NCBI GenBank assembly: GCA_009786445.1
Contig: WQTE01000010.1
Coordinates: 1-42,210, forward strand
Direction of reading: 5' to 3'
Length of the DNA stretch: 42,210 nucleotides
Origin: Oscillospiraceae bacterium
GTDB lineage: Bacteria > Bacillota > Clostridia > Oscillospirales > Oscillospiraceae
The position numbers and the translations under genes were made by a program. Of this stretch, positions 16,644-26,138 are shown piece after piece. Within the stretch, counting starts at the first letter, position 1. Each line of letters opens with the position of its first letter. The notes below the pieces were generated by a model. It did no database searches. It had not been told where the DNA came from and was given only the letters and a program-made list of their open reading frames with translations.

Positions 16644-18836
16644 CTATCCTTCGGTGCGCCTTACATCGGTTACGCCTTGCACGTTCATGATTTTTGCCAT
16701 TGCCGTGACCAGCTCATCCCTGTTTTTTAGTTCTACCGCTATGGTTATGAGTGTGCCGCCCGTGCTGATAGGTCTGGCATTGAATGATGTCATTCTTATG
16801 CTCATTGTGTTAAATACAGATGCTACGTCTACAACCAGACCGGTTCTGTCGTGGACATGTACATCTATTGTAGTAGCGTAAAGGCTCGTGCCTGTGTCTG
16901 CCCACGAGACACTTACCCATCTGCCTTTTTCTGAATCTTCGTCCTGTGAAACCGCTTTTATGTAGTTGGGACAATCTTTGCGATGCACAGACACGCCGAA
17001 GCCTCTTGTAATAAAGCCGACCAGCGAATCCCCCGGAATTGGAGAACAACAACGCGCAAACTTTACCAAGCAGTTGTCCAGTCCCTCCACAATTACACCC
17101 TGCGGGGCTTTTTTTCGCGTTGCCGCTCTGGTAACAACTTCTTGTGCAGGGTCTTCAGCCTGTTTATTTTTCTCTGCGGCTCTTAGTTCTTCACGCACCC
17201 TGTTTACAACCTTTTGAGCAGAAATGCCGCCATACCCTATTGCCGCATACATCTCGTCAGTTGAGCCGAAAGAAGTACGTGCCAGAACTTTTTTGAGAAT
17301 ATCTTCTTGCATCGCATCTGCAATGGGAACGTTTGCATGTCGCAGCTCCGATTCAAACGAGAGCTTGCCGTGAATCACGTTCTCTTCACGTTTTTCTTTT
17401 TTAAACCATTGACGTATCTTACTTCTTGCTTCGGGGCTTTTTATTATCTCAAGCCAATCGCGGCTGGGACCTTTTGCAGCCTTTGAAGTCAGAACCTTCA
17501 CTATGTCGCCGTTATCCAAAGTGTGAGAGTATGGTACCATTCGGCCATTTACCATCGCTCCTGTCATTCTGTTTCCGACTTCCGAGTGAATACTATAGGC
17601 AAAATCAATAGGTGTTGACCCTGCCGGTAAATTGACTACATCACCTCTCGGGGTGAACACAAAAACCTCATCTGAGAACATATCGACTTTCAGCGACTGC
17701 ATAAATTCCTGTGCATCGCTGTCTTGTTGTGATTCTAAAAGTTTTCTGACCCAGGCGAACTTTTCTTCATCTGCCTCTTTTTCGCCCTTTCCTTCCTTGT
17801 ACTTCCAGTGAGCTGCTATACCATATTCCGCAGTTTGATGCATTTCCCATGTGCGTATCTGAACTTCAAAAGGTATTCCCTCACTGCCAATTACATTTGT
17901 ATGTAGGCTCTGATACCTGTTTGGCTTTGGTGTGCCTATGTAGTCTTTGAAAAAGCCGGGTATTGGTCTATACAGTTCATGTATAAGCCCTAACACGTTG
18001 TAACAGTCTGCTATGTCGTCTACAATTATTCTAAAGGCATGTAAATCCATCACTTCTGCCAGTGTTTTGTTTTGCCCGTACATCTTTCTGTAGATGCTGT
18101 AGAGATGCTTGACCCGTCCGGTCACTTGAGCAGAAATGCCGTTTTCATTGAGTCTCTCCGTGAGCTTGGTTTTGACAGTTTCCAAAAATGCTTCATCTTC
18201 ACCGTGGCGAAGTTTTAACCCTTCGGTTATATCGTCACATGCAACAGGGTCGAGAAAATGGATTGATAAATCCTCCAGTTCCCATTTCATTTTCTGCATT
18301 CCGAGCCTGTGCGCTATGGGTGCATATATCTCCATGGTCTCCAGTGCTTTTTCGCGTTGCTGCACAGGGTTTACATATTCCAAAGTTCGCAGATTATGGA
18401 GTCTGTCGGCAAGTTTTATTAAGATAACCCGTATGTCCTGTGCCATGGCGAACAGCAACTTGCGCAGATTATCCATTTGCTCGTCTTCTGCGCTTGTATA
18501 TGTGACACGGGTAAGTTTTGTTACACCATCAACAATTGCCGCCACGTCTTTGCCGAATTGTTTTTCGATGTCGTCAATTGTCGCCTCTGTGTCTTCAATA
18601 CAGTCGTGCAGCAGAGCCGCACAGACCGAGTCCACATCCATCCCTATTTCTACGATTATTTCTGCCGCTGCCAGTGGGTGCGTTACAAACTCGTTTCCAT
18701 CTTTTCTCAGTTGCGTGCCGTGAGCTTTGCGCGCAAACTCAAATGCTGCACGAATTCGCTCTAAATCCGTACTCGGCATGTGTTCCTTTATGGTCGCCTC
18801 GAGATGACGATATTTTTCTTCTACAGCATCGACCAT
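16644..18836 (-). CDS. rel: Bifunctional (p)ppGpp synthetase/hydrolase, RelA/SpoT family
   Basis: A 730-residue stringent-response enzyme with all domains. The HD hydrolase shows THPLA (His53) and ALLHDCIEDT (77-82), so hydrolysis should be active. The synthetase shows GRVKHLYSIYRKM, DLHAFRIIV and DYIGTPKPNRYQSLHT, followed by EVQIRT. The TGS domain lies near 405-465 (VFVFTPRGDVVNLPAGSTPIDFAY) and the ACT domain is at the C-terminus. It makes and destroys (p)ppGpp according to ribosome-bound uncharged tRNA. GATGAGGT precedes ATG 18836 by six bases. In Bacillus apt lies between recJ and rel; here it is missing. Confidence 0.96.
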   Translation of the reverse strand: MVDAVEEKYRHLEATIKEHMPSTDLERIRAAFEFARKAHGTQLRKDGNEFVTHPLAAAEIIVEIGMDVDSVCAALLHDCIEDTEATIDDIEKQFGKDVAAIVDGVTKLTRVTYTSAEDEQMDNLRKLLFAMAQDIRVILIKLADRLHNLRTLEYVNPVQQREKALETMEIYAPIAHRLGMQKMKWELEDLSIHFLDPVACDDITEGLKLRHGEDEAFLETVKTKLTERLNENGISAQVTGRVKHLYSIYRKMYGQNKTLAEVMDLHAFRIIVDDIADCYNVLGLIHELYRPIPGFFKDYIGTPKPNRYQSLHTNVIGSEGIPFEVQIRTWEMHQTAEYGIAAHWKYKEGKGEKEADEEKFAWVRKLLESQQDSDAQEFMQSLKVDMFSDEVFVFTPRGDVVNLPAGSTPIDFAYSIHSEVGNRMTGAMVNGRMVPYSHTLDNGDIVKVLTSKAAKGPSRDWLEIIKSPEARSKIRQWFKKEKREENVIHGKLSFESELRHANVPIADAMQEDILKKVLARTSFGSTDEMYAAIGYGGISAQKVVNRVREELRAAEKNKQAEDPAQEVVTRAATRKKAPQGVIVEGLDNCLVKFARCCSPIPGDSLVGFITRGFGVSVHRKDCPNYIKAVSQDEDSEKGRWVSVSWADTGTSLYATTIDVHVHDRTGLVVDVASVFNTMSIRMTSFNARPISTGGTLITIAVELKNRDELVTAMAKIMNVQGVTDVRRTEG

Positions 18837-18872
18837 TGCTTTGACCTCATCGGTTAATTGGGGTGGTAGAGA

Positions 18873-20564
18873 TTATAGTGCGGCAGGACGTATATCTTGG
18901 AGTTGTAGCTGAACATTTGTTTTTCCGCGAAATTCGTTCACCTGTGGTTCAAAGGCTATGTCCACATCCATTCCCTCTTTTACCCCCAGACTTTCTGCGG
19001 GCATTGAAAAGTATATGCAATCCATCTTTTTACCCGCTTTCTCAATTCGTAAGCGAGAGTGCTTTCCGGCACCTATTGATTCTACAGAGATTAACTTCAC
19101 TCCGGTCATACACAAGCATGGTGCGGGATTTCCGCTGCCAAACGGTTCTAAATCTGAAAGGGCTTCAACATTTGGGAGAATCAGCAGTTTCGGTTTTTCA
19201 ACTTCAAAATCCAATCTAAGACCGAGTGATGCCCCGCCTTCGACATGCTTCTCATATTCTTTTTTTATGCGGCTTCTAAGCTCCTCTATTTTATCCTCTC
19301 TCACCGTAACCCCGGCTGCCATTTCATGCCCCCCAAAACTTTCCAAAATATCTGCGCAAGAGCACAAGGAGCGATAAATGTTAAATGAGCCAAAACTCCG
19401 GCACGACCCTCTGCCTATCCCATCTTCTACGCTGATTATAATTGCCGGCAGACGATAACGGTCAGCTAGTTTCGCTGCAACAATGCCTGTGACTCCCTGA
19501 TACCAGGTACTTTCACACAGTACAATCGGTCCGTCAGGTTTTTTGTCTTGTAACATTGCATTTGCCTGCTCGAATATATCAATTTCTAAATTTCTTCGCT
19601 CGGTGTTGAGTTTACACAGCTTCGCAGCAAGTCTCTTTGCTTCATCAGGAGATTTCGTCAACAGCAGGTCAACCGACAGCATAGGTGTACCCATTCTTCC
19701 TGCGGCATTTAGTCTCGGCGCAAGCATGAAGCCTATGGTAGATGTAGTCACAGTTGAAATATCACCGCCTGCCTCAATCAGCAATTGGTTGAGCCCCGGT
19801 CGTGTGTTTTTCCCGAGAACGTTTAGGCCGCGCTTTATTAGGTCACGGTTTTCCCCTGTCACTTGCATAACATCGGCTACGGTTCCGACAGCGACCAACT
19901 CACAATATTTGTCCAGAATTTCATCTGAAAGATAATCCTTTTCGAGCGCACAAACAAGTTTGAATGCAACTCCGACACCGGCAAGAGACTTGAAAGGATA
20001 ATTACAGTCCGGGCGCTTAGGGTCAACAACCGCATCCGCGTTGGGAAGTTCTTCCCTACACTCGTGATGGTCTGTAATGACAAGCCCCAGCCCGAGTTTC
20101 TTTGCATATTCTGCTTCTTCAAAGGCTGTGATTCCGCAGTCTACCGTCACAACGAGCCCGATGTCTTGTGATTTTAGTTCTTCAAGTGCTGCGCAGTTGA
20201 GTCCGTAGCCTTCCTCTGAACGCCCGGGAATATATATCTCAAAATCTGCGCCCTTTGACTTTAGCCAAAGTGCGAGAATAACGCTTGCTGTCATGCCGTC
20301 TACGTCATAGTCTCCGTATATCGCTATGCGTTCTTTGTTTTTAAGTGCTTTGTCAATCCTTGCCACCGCTTTGTCCATATCTGCCATGAGATACGGATCG
20401 TGAAACTGCACAGGCGCCATACCTATAACTGCTTGCACATCACTTATATCTGTTATTCCTCTCGATGCAAGAAGCACCGATACAAGTGGATTAACGCCAT
20501 TTTCGCATAGTGTAACCGCTACCTCCCTTTCAAAGCCGCCAACATCCCAATGCGTATATTTCAT
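18873..20564 (-). CDS. recJ: Single-stranded-DNA-specific 5'-3' exonuclease RecJ
   Basis: A 563-residue DHH-family nuclease. The manganese-binding motifs are clear: IYGDYDVDGMTAS (Asp85, Asp87, Asp89), VVTVDCGIT, VITDHHECRE, and later DPKRPDCNYPFKSLAGVGVAFKL. GRMGTPMLSVDLLL and SFGGHEMAAGVTV belong to the DHHA1 and nucleic-acid-binding part. It lacks the extra C-terminal domain of B. subtilis RecJ, so it is close to the E. coli size. Its first four bases overlap the murC stop. Confidence 0.95.
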   Translation of the reverse strand: MKYTHWDVGGFEREVAVTLCENGVNPLVSVLLASRGITDISDVQAVIGMAPVQFHDPYLMADMDKAVARIDKALKNKERIAIYGDYDVDGMTASVILALWLKSKGADFEIYIPGRSEEGYGLNCAALEELKSQDIGLVVTVDCGITAFEEAEYAKKLGLGLVITDHHECREELPNADAVVDPKRPDCNYPFKSLAGVGVAFKLVCALEKDYLSDEILDKYCELVAVGTVADVMQVTGENRDLIKRGLNVLGKNTRPGLNQLLIEAGGDISTVTTSTIGFMLAPRLNAAGRMGTPMLSVDLLLTKSPDEAKRLAAKLCKLNTERRNLEIDIFEQANAMLQDKKPDGPIVLCESTWYQGVTGIVAAKLADRYRLPAIIISVEDGIGRGSCRSFGSFNIYRSLCSCADILESFGGHEMAAGVTVREDKIEELRSRIKKEYEKHVEGGASLGLRLDFEVEKPKLLILPNVEALSDLEPFGSGNPAPCLCMTGVKLISVESIGAGKHSRLRIEKAGKKMDCIYFSMPAESLGVKEGMDVDIAFEPQVNEFRGKTNVQLQLQDIRPAAL

Positions 20565-21997
20565 GACGGTCCACGTATATCTGATATGGTCTGCTTCGGA
20601 TTTGTGTCTACCAGATCCTCTCCCACTCTATAGACGTCCCCTGCTCCAACGGTGAGAACTATGTCTCCGCTTCTTGCTATGGACTTTATTTCACGTATTA
20701 GGTTCGGAAAATCAGATATGCATCTTGCGCCTTTGACTTTGGCGGCAAGGTCGCTCGATGATATATTTACGTCATTATTTTCTCTGGCTGCATAAATTTC
20801 AGTAAGAAATACTACATCCGGTCTTTTTAGTTCTTCAACAAAATCTGAGAATAATGCTTTTGTTCTTGAAAATGTGTGGGGCTGAAACGCAAGTATCACT
20901 CGCTTGTATGTGTCGATTGTGGCTACTGCATCAAGCAGTGCTGCCAGTTCTCCCGGGTGGTGCGCATAATCATCATATATGTCTGCCCCGTTGTAGTTGC
21001 CCTTGTATTCAAATCTTCTGCCAACACCCGTGTAACCATACAGCCCTTTTTCTATTATCTCGGGTGATATGCCGATTTTTATGCAAGCTGCTGCTGCTGC
21101 AAGAGCATTTTTGAGATTGTGTGCCCCCGGTATTTGAAGTTTTATTTTGCATATCTGCTTGTCGTTGTAAATTACGTCAAGCGACGGAGTTCTGCCGGAG
21201 GTTACTACATTTACTCCGCGGACTATTGTTTTTGAAAGATTGTCTGCGGTTTTTTCTTCAAAGCCAAATGTTATGAGCTCCCGATTTAGCGGGCGTAGTG
21301 CTTCCATCGTATTTTTATCGTCACCGTTGCAGATTATGTGTCCGCCGTCCGGCACGAGTGATACAAACTTTGAAAATGATTTTTTTATTCCATCTAAACT
21401 TCCGAAGAAATCCAAATGATCTGCGTCGATATTCAGCACCACTGCAACTGTCGGATGGAAGTTGTGGAATGAATTATAGTATTCGCACGACTCAAGTACG
21501 ATTATGTCGCCCTTTCCGACATGGCACCCCGACTTGATAACAGGCAGTGTACCACCTATCATTATGGTTGGGTCAACTTCTGCGGCGAGCAGTATGTGCG
21601 AAACCATAGACGTGGTCGTTGTTTTTCCGTGTGTTCCGGAAATGCAGATTGCTTCTCTGTATCCACGCATTATGTGACCCCAGACCTCTGCTCGCTCAAA
21701 CACCGGAATATTCCGCTCACGGGCTGCTTTTATCTCTGCATTGTCCTCACGGGCTGCGGCGGTACGTATGATGCAATCAGCACCACCAATATTTTCTGCA
21801 AAATGGCCTATGGTGATTTTTATTCCTTGTTTGCGCAGATTGTTAATCGCGGCATTTTCGCTTATGTCCGAGCCGGTCACTTCAATCCCCGCACCGTGCA
21901 GTATTTCTGCCAACGGAGACATTGACACACCGCCAACGCCTACCATGTGACACCCTCTTGCTTCTTTTAGGTATCGTCCAAATTCTTCAGAACTCAT
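20561..21997 (-). CDS. murC: UDP-N-acetylmuramate--L-alanine ligase
   Basis: At 478 residues this is a full-length Mur ligase adding L-Ala to UDP-MurNAc in cytosolic peptidoglycan synthesis. The N-terminal HMVGVGGVSMSPLAEIL (17-33) binds the UDP substrate, ISGTHGKTTTTSM (119-131) is the ATP loop, LNIDADHLDFFGS is the central motif, and DDYAHHPGE plus AFQPHTFSRTK lie in the last domain. It is the first gene of the run; AGGGGG stands upstream of ATG 21997 and a sigma-A-like promoter is present. Confidence 0.96.
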   Translation of the reverse strand: MSSEEFGRYLKEARGCHMVGVGGVSMSPLAEILHGAGIEVTGSDISENAAINNLRKQGIKITIGHFAENIGGADCIIRTAAAREDNAEIKAARERNIPVFERAEVWGHIMRGYREAICISGTHGKTTTTSMVSHILLAAEVDPTIMIGGTLPVIKSGCHVGKGDIIVLESCEYYNSFHNFHPTVAVVLNIDADHLDFFGSLDGIKKSFSKFVSLVPDGGHIICNGDDKNTMEALRPLNRELITFGFEEKTADNLSKTIVRGVNVVTSGRTPSLDVIYNDKQICKIKLQIPGAHNLKNALAAAAACIKIGISPEIIEKGLYGYTGVGRRFEYKGNYNGADIYDDYAHHPGELAALLDAVATIDTYKRVILAFQPHTFSRTKALFSDFVEELKRPDVVFLTEIYAARENNDVNISSSDLAAKVKGARCISDFPNLIREIKSIARSGDIVLTVGAGDVYRVGEDLVDTNPKQTISDIRGPS

Positions 21998-22054
21998 AAT
22001 TCCCCTATGGCACCTCTAAATATTACTAGAGTGCTTTTGAATTTATAGTGTATG

Positions 22055-22084
22055 ATTATACTATATCCTGTGTACATTTTACAA
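22055..22084 (-). promoter_or_regulatory. Predicted murC promoter
   Basis: Minus-strand TTGTAA (22079-22084), 18-base spacer, consensus TATAAT (22055-22060). A TATAGT/ACTATA inverted repeat (22044-22065) overlaps the -10 and start point and may be an operator or chance AT symmetry. Confidence 0.55.
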
Positions 22085-22118
22085 TAGTTTTTTTCGTTAG
22101 CCGATTATATCACAGGGG

Positions 22119-22147
22119 TTGTGAAATTTCTCATAATATGTTATTCT
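22119..22147 (+). promoter_or_regulatory. Predicted promoter of the acyl-CoA synthetase-gltX run
   Basis: TTGTGA (22119-22124), 17-base spacer, TATTCT (22142-22147), giving a start near 22154 and a 28-base leader to ATG 22182. It diverges from the murC promoter in a 184-base gap. Confidence 0.4.
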
Positions 22148-22181
22148 CTTGTGGAAGTATATGTAAAGGATATCTTTCTCG

Positions 22182-23888
22182 ATGAATGTTAATGCTCCTT
22201 GGCTTAGCTCCTATGGTGATGTGCCGCATAATCTTGACTACCCTGACGGTTCTATTGTAAAGCAAGTTTTTATTGCCGGTGAGAAATTACCAGATGTCGC
22301 AGCTTATGACTTTTTCGGTTGCAAAAAGTCCTATCGTGACTTTATGGAGGATGTTCGCCTTTGCGCAAGAGGTCTTTTGGCAATTGGTTTGAAGCAGGGT
22401 GACAGGTTCACCATTTGTATGCCAAACTCTCCGCAGGCCGTTACGATGCTCTACGCACTCAACCTCATAGGTGCTGTTGCAAGCATGGTACACCCACTAT
22501 CTGCCGAGGAAGAGCTTATCAGATTTATCAGCGATAGTGAAAGTGTTGCTGTTTTGACACTTGACCAGTTTTCATCCAAGCTGGTTGATTTGCTGCCCAG
22601 AACTAAAGCACGCAAATTGGTGTTGACCGGTGCGGACGATAGCCTTTACGGCATAACAAAATTGGGTTATAAACTAACCAAAGGACGAAAAATCCCAAAG
22701 CTTCCCACGGGCGGCAACATCTTACGGTATACCGATTTGCTCCTAAAAGGCGAGAGTTATAACGAACCATATGATGCTGGCGTAAATGCTGATGATGTCG
22801 CCGCTATCCTTTACAGCGGAGGGACTTCCGGAACTTCTAAAGGTGTTCTTTTGACTAATCGTAACATCAACGCTCTTGCCATGCAGACTGTAGCTGCCGG
22901 CGACTGTGTTGAAGCCGACAAAACCATGGTAGCAATTATTCCTTTGTTCCACGGGTTCGGACTCGGTGTGTGTATTCACACTACCTTGATTTCAAGCGCA
23001 ACCATCTTGCTTGTTCCGCAATTCTCTTTAAAGGCTTATGCAAAACTTCTGGAAAAGCGCAGACCACACTACATTGCGGGCGTTCCCACATTATTTGAGG
23101 CTCTGCTCAGATTAAAAGGCATAGATAATCTCGATATGTCGCAGATGAAAGGCATTTTTTCCGGCGGCGACTCTCTCTCAATTGAGCTAAAGCGCAAGGT
23201 TGATGCTTTTCTTAAAAAGCACGGCTCTAAAGAACAGGTGCGCGAGGGATATGGTTTGACCGAATGTGTTTCTGCAAGCTGTCTGACTCCGCGGAAATTT
23301 CACAAGGAAGGCAGTATTGGGATTCCCTACCCCGATATGTTCTACAAGATTGTCCGCCCCGGCACAATCGAGGCTTTGCCGTACGGTGAGGAAGGTGAGA
23401 TTGTTATTTCAGGTCCCACTGTTATGAAAGGCTATAACAACAATCCTGACGAGACAGCTAAGGCTCTTCAAACGCACGATGATGGGCGCGTTTGGCTTCA
23501 TACGGGCGACCTCGGCTATATGGATGAGGAAGGCTTTGTGTACTTCCGTCAGCGCATTAAGAGAATGATTGTTACAGGAGGGTATAATGTCTATCCTACA
23601 CAGCTTGAAAACGCCATTGAGGCGCATGAGAAAGTTTTGATAAGCTGTGTTATTGGTTTGCCTGATACATTCAAGGGACAGCGCATCAAGGCATTTATTG
23701 TTCTCCGTGACGGCGAAAAACCAACCGAAGCGGTCAAAACATCAATTTTAGAGCATTGCAAGAAAAATATTTCAAAATACGCAATTCCCTCAGAGATTGA
23801 ATATAGAGATGAGCTTCCAAAAACTCTGGTCGGCAAAGTCGCATACCTAAAGCTGGAGGAAGAAGAGCAACTTAAAGCCGCAGGGTGA
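22182..23888 (+). CDS. AMP-forming acyl-CoA synthetase / long-chain fatty-acid--CoA ligase-like
   Basis: A 568-residue ANL-superfamily enzyme that activates a carboxylic acid as an acyl-AMP and transfers it to CoA. The phosphate loop YSGGTSGTSKG is at 211-221, the A5 motif is REGYGLTE, the hinge region is HTGDLGYMDEEGFVYFRQRIKRMI, and the catalytic Lys is in LPKTLVGKVAYLKL near the end. No phosphopantetheine carrier domain is attached. The likely substrates are medium or long fatty acids, by general resemblance only. The AAAGGA is 11 bases before the ATG. gltX follows 43 bases after. Confidence 0.87.
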   Translation: MNVNAPWLSSYGDVPHNLDYPDGSIVKQVFIAGEKLPDVAAYDFFGCKKSYRDFMEDVRLCARGLLAIGLKQGDRFTICMPNSPQAVTMLYALNLIGAVASMVHPLSAEEELIRFISDSESVAVLTLDQFSSKLVDLLPRTKARKLVLTGADDSLYGITKLGYKLTKGRKIPKLPTGGNILRYTDLLLKGESYNEPYDAGVNADDVAAILYSGGTSGTSKGVLLTNRNINALAMQTVAAGDCVEADKTMVAIIPLFHGFGLGVCIHTTLISSATILLVPQFSLKAYAKLLEKRRPHYIAGVPTLFEALLRLKGIDNLDMSQMKGIFSGGDSLSIELKRKVDAFLKKHGSKEQVREGYGLTECVSASCLTPRKFHKEGSIGIPYPDMFYKIVRPGTIEALPYGEEGEIVISGPTVMKGYNNNPDETAKALQTHDDGRVWLHTGDLGYMDEEGFVYFRQRIKRMIVTGGYNVYPTQLENAIEAHEKVLISCVIGLPDTFKGQRIKAFIVLRDGEKPTEAVKTSILEHCKKNISKYAIPSEIEYRDELPKTLVGKVAYLKLEEEEQLKAAG

Positions 23889-23931
23889 AATTTTGTTTTC
23901 CGGTGCCGATCAGTTTAAGGAGAGACTTTTT

Positions 23932-25431
23932 ATGATTCCCGATAGTTCATGGTTTGAAAATTTAGAAAAAAAAATACCGCGTGGCAAGGTTCGCACGAGA
24001 TTTGCACCAAGTCCGACAGGATTTATGCATGTTGGTGGTCTGCGCACGGCTCTTTATGCCTACCTCATTGCAAAGAAAAGTGGCGGTACTTTTATCTTGC
24101 GTGTTGAAGATACTGATATGGCAAGATATGTTGATGGGGCTGTTGATGTCATCTACAGCACTTTGAAGGATTCCGGACTAAATTACGATGAAGGCCCCGA
24201 TGTTGGCGGGCCTGTTGCGCCATACACACAAAGTGCGCGGCGAGAGCTTTACAGCCCTTACGCCCATCTGCTCTGCGAGAAAGGTGCTGCTTATTATTGC
24301 TTTTGCTCTAAATCAGACTTCGATGATGACTCCGAAGGCGGCGATTCCCATGCAAAAGAAATAGAAGACGACCCTTGCCGTGACTTAGATTATTCTGCTT
24401 CTGCTGCTCGTGCAGAGTCAGGAGAACCGTTTGTTGTTCGCATGAAAGCTCCGCGTGAGGGTGATACTACTGTTTCCGACATGGTTTTTGGTGAGATAAC
24501 AACGCCAAACAAAATTCTGGACGATATGGTCTTACTCAAGCGAGACGGTATGCCCACCTATAACTTCGCCAATGTCGTTGACGACCATCTTATGGGTATC
24601 ACCCATGTTTTGAGAGGCAGCGAATATATCAGCTCTGCGGCAAAGTATAACCTGCTCTACGAAGCCTTGGGATGGGAGATTCCGTCTTATATCACAGTTT
24701 CACTGATTATGCGCGATGCGCAACACAAATTTTCTAAACGTCACGGCGACCCAACCTTCGATGATCTGCTCACCCAAGGTTATTTGACCGATGCGGTCAT
24801 TAACTATATCGCTCTGCTCGGCTGGAGTCCGGGTGGTGAGCGTGAGATATTTTCACTCTCAGAACTCTGCAATATTTTTGATATCAGCGGCATCTCCAAG
24901 TCTCCTGCTATTTTTGACACGCAAAAGCTCAATCATTTCAACAGTGAGTATATTAAAGCACTGAGCCTAGATAAATTTTCTGAGCTCGCCGAGCCTTATA
25001 TCCGTCAGGCTGTGAAAAATGAGAATATTTCAGTTTCAGATATATCTAAGATTCTTCAGCCTCGTTTGGAAAAACTTAGTGATATTCCTGAGAAAATCGA
25101 TTTTTTTGACACTATTTCTGATTTCGATACAGAGCTTTTTGTACATAAAAAATCCAAGACAGACAGAGATATTTCGCGCGATATGCTCAGAGCGGCGAAA
25201 AAGAGCATCGCGGAGCTTGAGAGTTGGTCAAACGAGACTGTTCACGAAACTCTCATCTCGCTTGCTGAAAGCTTGGGCGTAAAAAATGCCACGCTCATGT
25301 GGCCTTTACGGATTGCACTTGCAGGGCGACCTGTAACACCCGGCGGTGCTGTTGAAATTTGCTGTATTTTGGGGCAACGTGAATCCCTGCATCGTATAGA
25401 TTTGGCTCTTTTGAAGTTGGAGGAAAGCTGA
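23932..25431 (+). CDS. gltX: Glutamyl-tRNA synthetase
   Basis: A class I synthetase of 499 residues that charges tRNA-Glu. The HIGH-type motif is FAPSPTGFMHVGGLRTAL, the KMSKS-type motif KFSKRHGD, and YCFCSKSDF begins the insertion that in many homologues carries zinc, although only a partial Cys set is kept. ATG 23932 is preceded by AAGGAG with nine bases; a TTG at 23893 would add 13 residues but overlaps the upstream gene end without a ribosome site. Whether it also charges tRNA-Gln depends on the presence of gatCAB elsewhere. Confidence 0.96.
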   Translation: MIPDSSWFENLEKKIPRGKVRTRFAPSPTGFMHVGGLRTALYAYLIAKKSGGTFILRVEDTDMARYVDGAVDVIYSTLKDSGLNYDEGPDVGGPVAPYTQSARRELYSPYAHLLCEKGAAYYCFCSKSDFDDDSEGGDSHAKEIEDDPCRDLDYSASAARAESGEPFVVRMKAPREGDTTVSDMVFGEITTPNKILDDMVLLKRDGMPTYNFANVVDDHLMGITHVLRGSEYISSAAKYNLLYEALGWEIPSYITVSLIMRDAQHKFSKRHGDPTFDDLLTQGYLTDAVINYIALLGWSPGGEREIFSLSELCNIFDISGISKSPAIFDTQKLNHFNSEYIKALSLDKFSELAEPYIRQAVKNENISVSDISKILQPRLEKLSDIPEKIDFFDTISDFDTELFVHKKSKTDRDISRDMLRAAKKSIAELESWSNETVHETLISLAESLGVKNATLMWPLRIALAGRPVTPGGAVEICCILGQRESLHRIDLALLKLEES

Positions 25432-26135
25432 TGGGTACTTTGCCTAAAAATTTACTCCTTGCTTTGACATTAGTTTGCGTGATTGCTCTTGTGGCGTTTT
25501 TCATTCAACTAATCGTCATAAACACCGGTGTAGACCCGGATGAGCCTCCGACTACTATTTCAGGTACACAAGACGAGGACGATTTAGTAAGCGGCGAGCC
25601 CGATTCGACCGAGACTCCTACTCCGTTTGGGCCTCCTATTGAGTTGGTTGGCACAAGGCGCGAGCTTTCGGTCTATGGAAATAGGAATCTTATTATCTAT
25701 GCCGAGGACGGTCGGTTTGATTTTAGCGAGAGTGAATCTACTTGGAGGTTTGAATTCACAGGTCTTGGCACGGCATCACTCGAGATAAACCTAATGATTA
25801 TCTCCGAGCAAGGTCTTGAGGCAGATGCTTTTTCGTTTCTCAGAAGTTACACCGGAGGTTTAGATGTGGAAGCCGGTGGAGAGGTTCAAATTCAAAACTC
25901 CGCTATGCGCGGTTATTATGTTACCGCACATAGCGAGCAAATGATTTATGAAGCGTGGTTTTATGACTTGCAAACCGATAACCGTGCTTTGGCGTTTGTA
26001 ATATACTACGGGATAGAACTGCAAAGGGATGCACTTTTCAGGGTGTTGGGTTCCATGAGCATTACTCACGTACAAGAGAGTGCTCCCGATACCGAAAACG
26101 ACAACGAACCCGACGATGAAGACGGCGAAGAATAG
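25431..26135 (+). CDS. Membrane-anchored extracellular protein of unknown function
   Basis: A 234-residue protein with one N-terminal helix (about 8-30, LLLALTLVCVIALVAFFIQLIV), then a Pro/Thr/Glu/Asp-rich linker to about residue 70, a beta-rich domain of about 140 residues, and a very acidic end (NDNEPDDEDGEE). No lipobox is clear, so it is probably a signal anchor. Its ATG overlaps the gltX stop (TGATG) with GGAGGAAAG ahead, so translation is coupled to gltX. It ends only three bases before the convergent ppc stop. I do not recognise a family. Confidence 0.72.
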   Translation: MGTLPKNLLLALTLVCVIALVAFFIQLIVINTGVDPDEPPTTISGTQDEDDLVSGEPDSTETPTPFGPPIELVGTRRELSVYGNRNLIIYAEDGRFDFSESESTWRFEFTGLGTASLEINLMIISEQGLEADAFSFLRSYTGGLDVEAGGEVQIQNSAMRGYYVTAHSEQMIYEAWFYDLQTDNRALAFVIYYGIELQRDALFRVLGSMSITHVQESAPDTENDNEPDDEDGEE

Positions 26136-26138
26136 ACT

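Noticed and set aside
22044..22065. TATAGT/ACTATA inverted repeat in the murC promoter as a specific operator
   Set aside because: A 6-bp AT-only dyad overlapping a TATAAT box is easily chance; noted only within the promoter entry.
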